In this document: positions 61,915 through 64,000 of the stretch, piece by piece
How positions within the stretch are numbered: the first letter of the stretch is position 1
Layout of the letters: each line of letters starts with the position of its first letter
Source: Rhynochetos jubatus
Taxonomy: Eukaryota; Chordata; Aves; Eurypygiformes; Rhynochetidae
DNA: 64,000 nucleotides
Direction: 5' to 3'
Assembly: GCA_027574665.1 (NCBI GenBank)
Contig: CM050654.1
Coordinates: 39,417,222 to 39,481,221, forward strand
Notes under the pieces: generated by a model
Databases searched by the model: none
Told to the model about the DNA's origin: nothing
What the model saw: the letters and a program-made list of their open reading frames with translations, nothing else
Made by a program: the position numbers and the translations under genes

Positions 61915-64000
61915 ATTTTCTGAATTTATTTGAGATTTCTGGTTAACTACGATGTTTTTCACACTGTGTGCCTGCCAGCCTTCTCCGTGCCCACTGCAAA
62001 CGATACCCCATAGCTGAACCAACCACGGCATGAAGAGTCACCTGAATGTACCCCTCAAGCAGAGCCCAACCGCCTTCCTACACCCATGTAGCCTTTCGTT
62101 GGGAAGCTAACTGTGAACATTTAACATGAAAGCATATTTTGCACAGGTGACAAATGTAAACATTCATTATTTTTCCCGTGAGGAGCGGGGCTTTCAGGGA
62201 GGGCTCTGGGAAAGCAGCAGGAATGAAGCCGTACTGTCATATTCAGCTGACACAGCTGGTTATCGTACAGCCTCTCCTTTGTGCTTGGACAATTGCCATG
62301 TATGATTTAAGTGTGTTTGGAGTCCTGGTGGGTGCAAGAGTCTTGCTGGGCAGTCTCTACTGGGACCAGTGACAGAAGAGGGGCATCAGTCTTATTCTTT
62401 AGTTGGCAAATTCATGTAGCATATAAAGGCAATACGAAGACATTTAAAAGCTTAAAAAGGGCAGCCTGACACATAACGGAGGTGGGGCATTGAGCCTGGG
62501 TATGTCAGGAACATAATTTTAACACAACAAGACAAATCTAACCAGGCATGACACATTGGCGTGCTGACACATGAACCAGTACGTCTGAAACAAAGGCAGT
62601 TTGATGAAAATAATATAGATTCCTCTTGCCCTGAACAAATTCCATTTTACAAGATTTCATGATTAACAAGCTTTCTAGAATATTTAAAACTTTCTGAAGA
62701 GTGAGGATTTTATTTTTTTAAAGAGAAAGTTAAATGGAACACACACATTGCCTTTGAAATGTAGCCATAGGAAGGCCATATATTTAGGTGTTACATATTA
62801 AAATATTGATTTTTTTTTTTTAAATATAAAACCCCTGCTTACAATAAATACAATGCAAGTCATAACCTTTATTATAAAAATATTTCAGAGTTCCCCAGTA
62901 AAGGGTCATTAACATTGCTAAACTGTAGAATTTGATCATTAGTGGAGGATACCACATTTTGGTTTTAATAAGGCAGTGATTTATATAGACCCTTATTAAG
63001 AAGCAAGATATGGCTCATTTCTGATCTCTGACATGCTTAAAAGATGTTGCAAATTAAGGGATTGATCCTGTAGATTGCCAAGCTGATATGAAGAAATGTC
63101 GATAAACAGAGTGCTGGCTTTGTTGCTGGCCTTTACCTTTCACTTATGTAGATGTACAGCATGTGATGGCAAAACAAATGGTAAAGTTTTCCTGATCCCA
63201 GCCATTTCAGGTTTCATGTGCTAGATAGGAAGCCATATGATTATTTCTTTTTTTTATTTTTATTTTTTTTTTATTTTAGACAACCGATTGAGTCTTTTTT
63301 CTGTGGAGAAAACATCACTTGCAAAGACACACTGGGACATTGTCCTGTGCGGTGTCTATGATGGCTTTGCAATATCTTGTGCTCCACGTGTGTAGCCAGG
63401 CAGTGGCCAGCCATGGTGCAGTGGCACCTGGACAGCTGTGAAGACTGGGGAGGGTTGATGATAAGCAAAGGGGAGAGGGGGCACAGATGCGAAGCCTAGC
63501 TTACAGCAAAGAGTGGTGTCTATCAGACACTGCATCTTCAGCTCCTTGTAGTGTGATGGCTGGCGCTCATGAGCCTCTTCAATAGAAAAAGTGTCTGAAA
63601 TTCAACTGCACAGTGGCAAGGGGAGTTCAGGTGGAGGGCTCTATCTGCCTTGCAAACTCAGGATGACCTTAATGAATTTATTTAAATGCCCCAAGGTGCA
63701 CTCCGTCACTCTTTCTGCAGTGGTTCAACCAGAAGGTGTGTGCTGGGGTGTTTTTGGCTCCCATCGGCATCCCCAGTACTCACAGAGCCATTCCCTGCAA
63801 CGGTGAAATACTGTGTCTCCTAAAAGTGTGACACCAACCACCTGCCTGGGTCATGGACCTGGCTGCACGGCTGGGACCTCCTGGGATGGGCAGAGTTGAG
63901 GTCTTTGGGTTGAAGGACCTTTGGAGTGGCAGTAGCAGAGCCAAGGGCACTGAAGGGAGAAGAGTGACGCATGACAATGAAAATAACTGCTGGAAATGGA

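Larger units (their letters stand above)
55601..64000. other. Noncoding stretch to window end
   Basis: AT-rich with several T/A runs, C and G runs (56934, 58008), a purine-rich segment at about 60000-60270 and a hairpin at 61888. Three overlapping plus and minus frames at 59938-60296 reflect the purine strand bias rather than a gene. 63300-64000 is more GC-rich, but no gene is seen. Confidence 0.75.

Noticed and set aside
1-64000. tRNA, rRNA, CRISPR array, operon structure, LTR or endogenous retrovirus
   Set aside because: No tRNA B-box (GGTTCGANTCC), direct repeat-spacer pattern, clustered same-strand genes, paired LTRs or retroviral protein-like frames were seen on reading.

Overview
This 64 kb window looks like noncoding vertebrate nuclear DNA, most probably from a bird. 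The evidence is a 3' fragment of a CR1 LINE with the avian-type end (55404-55600, minus strand), two older CR1 remnants (36380-36580 and 39520-39835), one MIR-like SINE remnant (35338-35461), low overall repeat density, AT-rich sequence with many 15-22 nt T/A runs, and several poly(C)/poly(G) tracts. Nothing resembles bacterial, organellar or viral organisation. The species and chromosome cannot be told from the sequence alone.

I find no protein-coding gene that I can recognise or defend. The longest open frames (about 130-140 codons) are isolated, have no recognisable domain, and are about what chance gives in 64 kb read in six frames. The window is therefore best read as intergenic DNA or the inside of a very large intron. 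Several short segments carry good splice-acceptor and splice-donor motifs on both sides (2655-2671, 11594-11629, 15651-15817, 23801-23831, 33102-33185, 42700-42727, 50111-50135). Each is only a candidate exon or pseudo-exon.

Layout. 1-12 kb is AT-rich with homopolymer tracts, an A-rich block and an ancient hairpin-type repeat (8700-8776). 12.0-12.4 kb is a small CpG-rich patch that contains another ancient repeat. 14.3-15.0 kb is rich in homeodomain-type TAAT motifs and could be a conserved noncoding element. 15-35 kb is featureless apart from candidate exons. 35-40 kb holds the MIR remnant, two old CR1 copies, a 13-bp-stem hairpin (37943-37972) and a 240-bp patch with no CpG depletion (38881-39120). 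41.1-41.4 kb is GC/CT-rich and ends in a CATAAAAG box, which makes it a weak promoter candidate. 44.9 kb has a 28-bp alternating purine-pyrimidine tract containing a perfect 20-bp palindrome. 50.6 kb is a clear inverted-repeat (MITE-like) fossil. 55.4 kb is the youngest CR1. 61.9 kb has a perfect 12-bp-stem hairpin.

No pathway or operon can be described, because no functional gene is visible. Family assignments for repeats come from remembered consensus features and were not checked with a repeat library.
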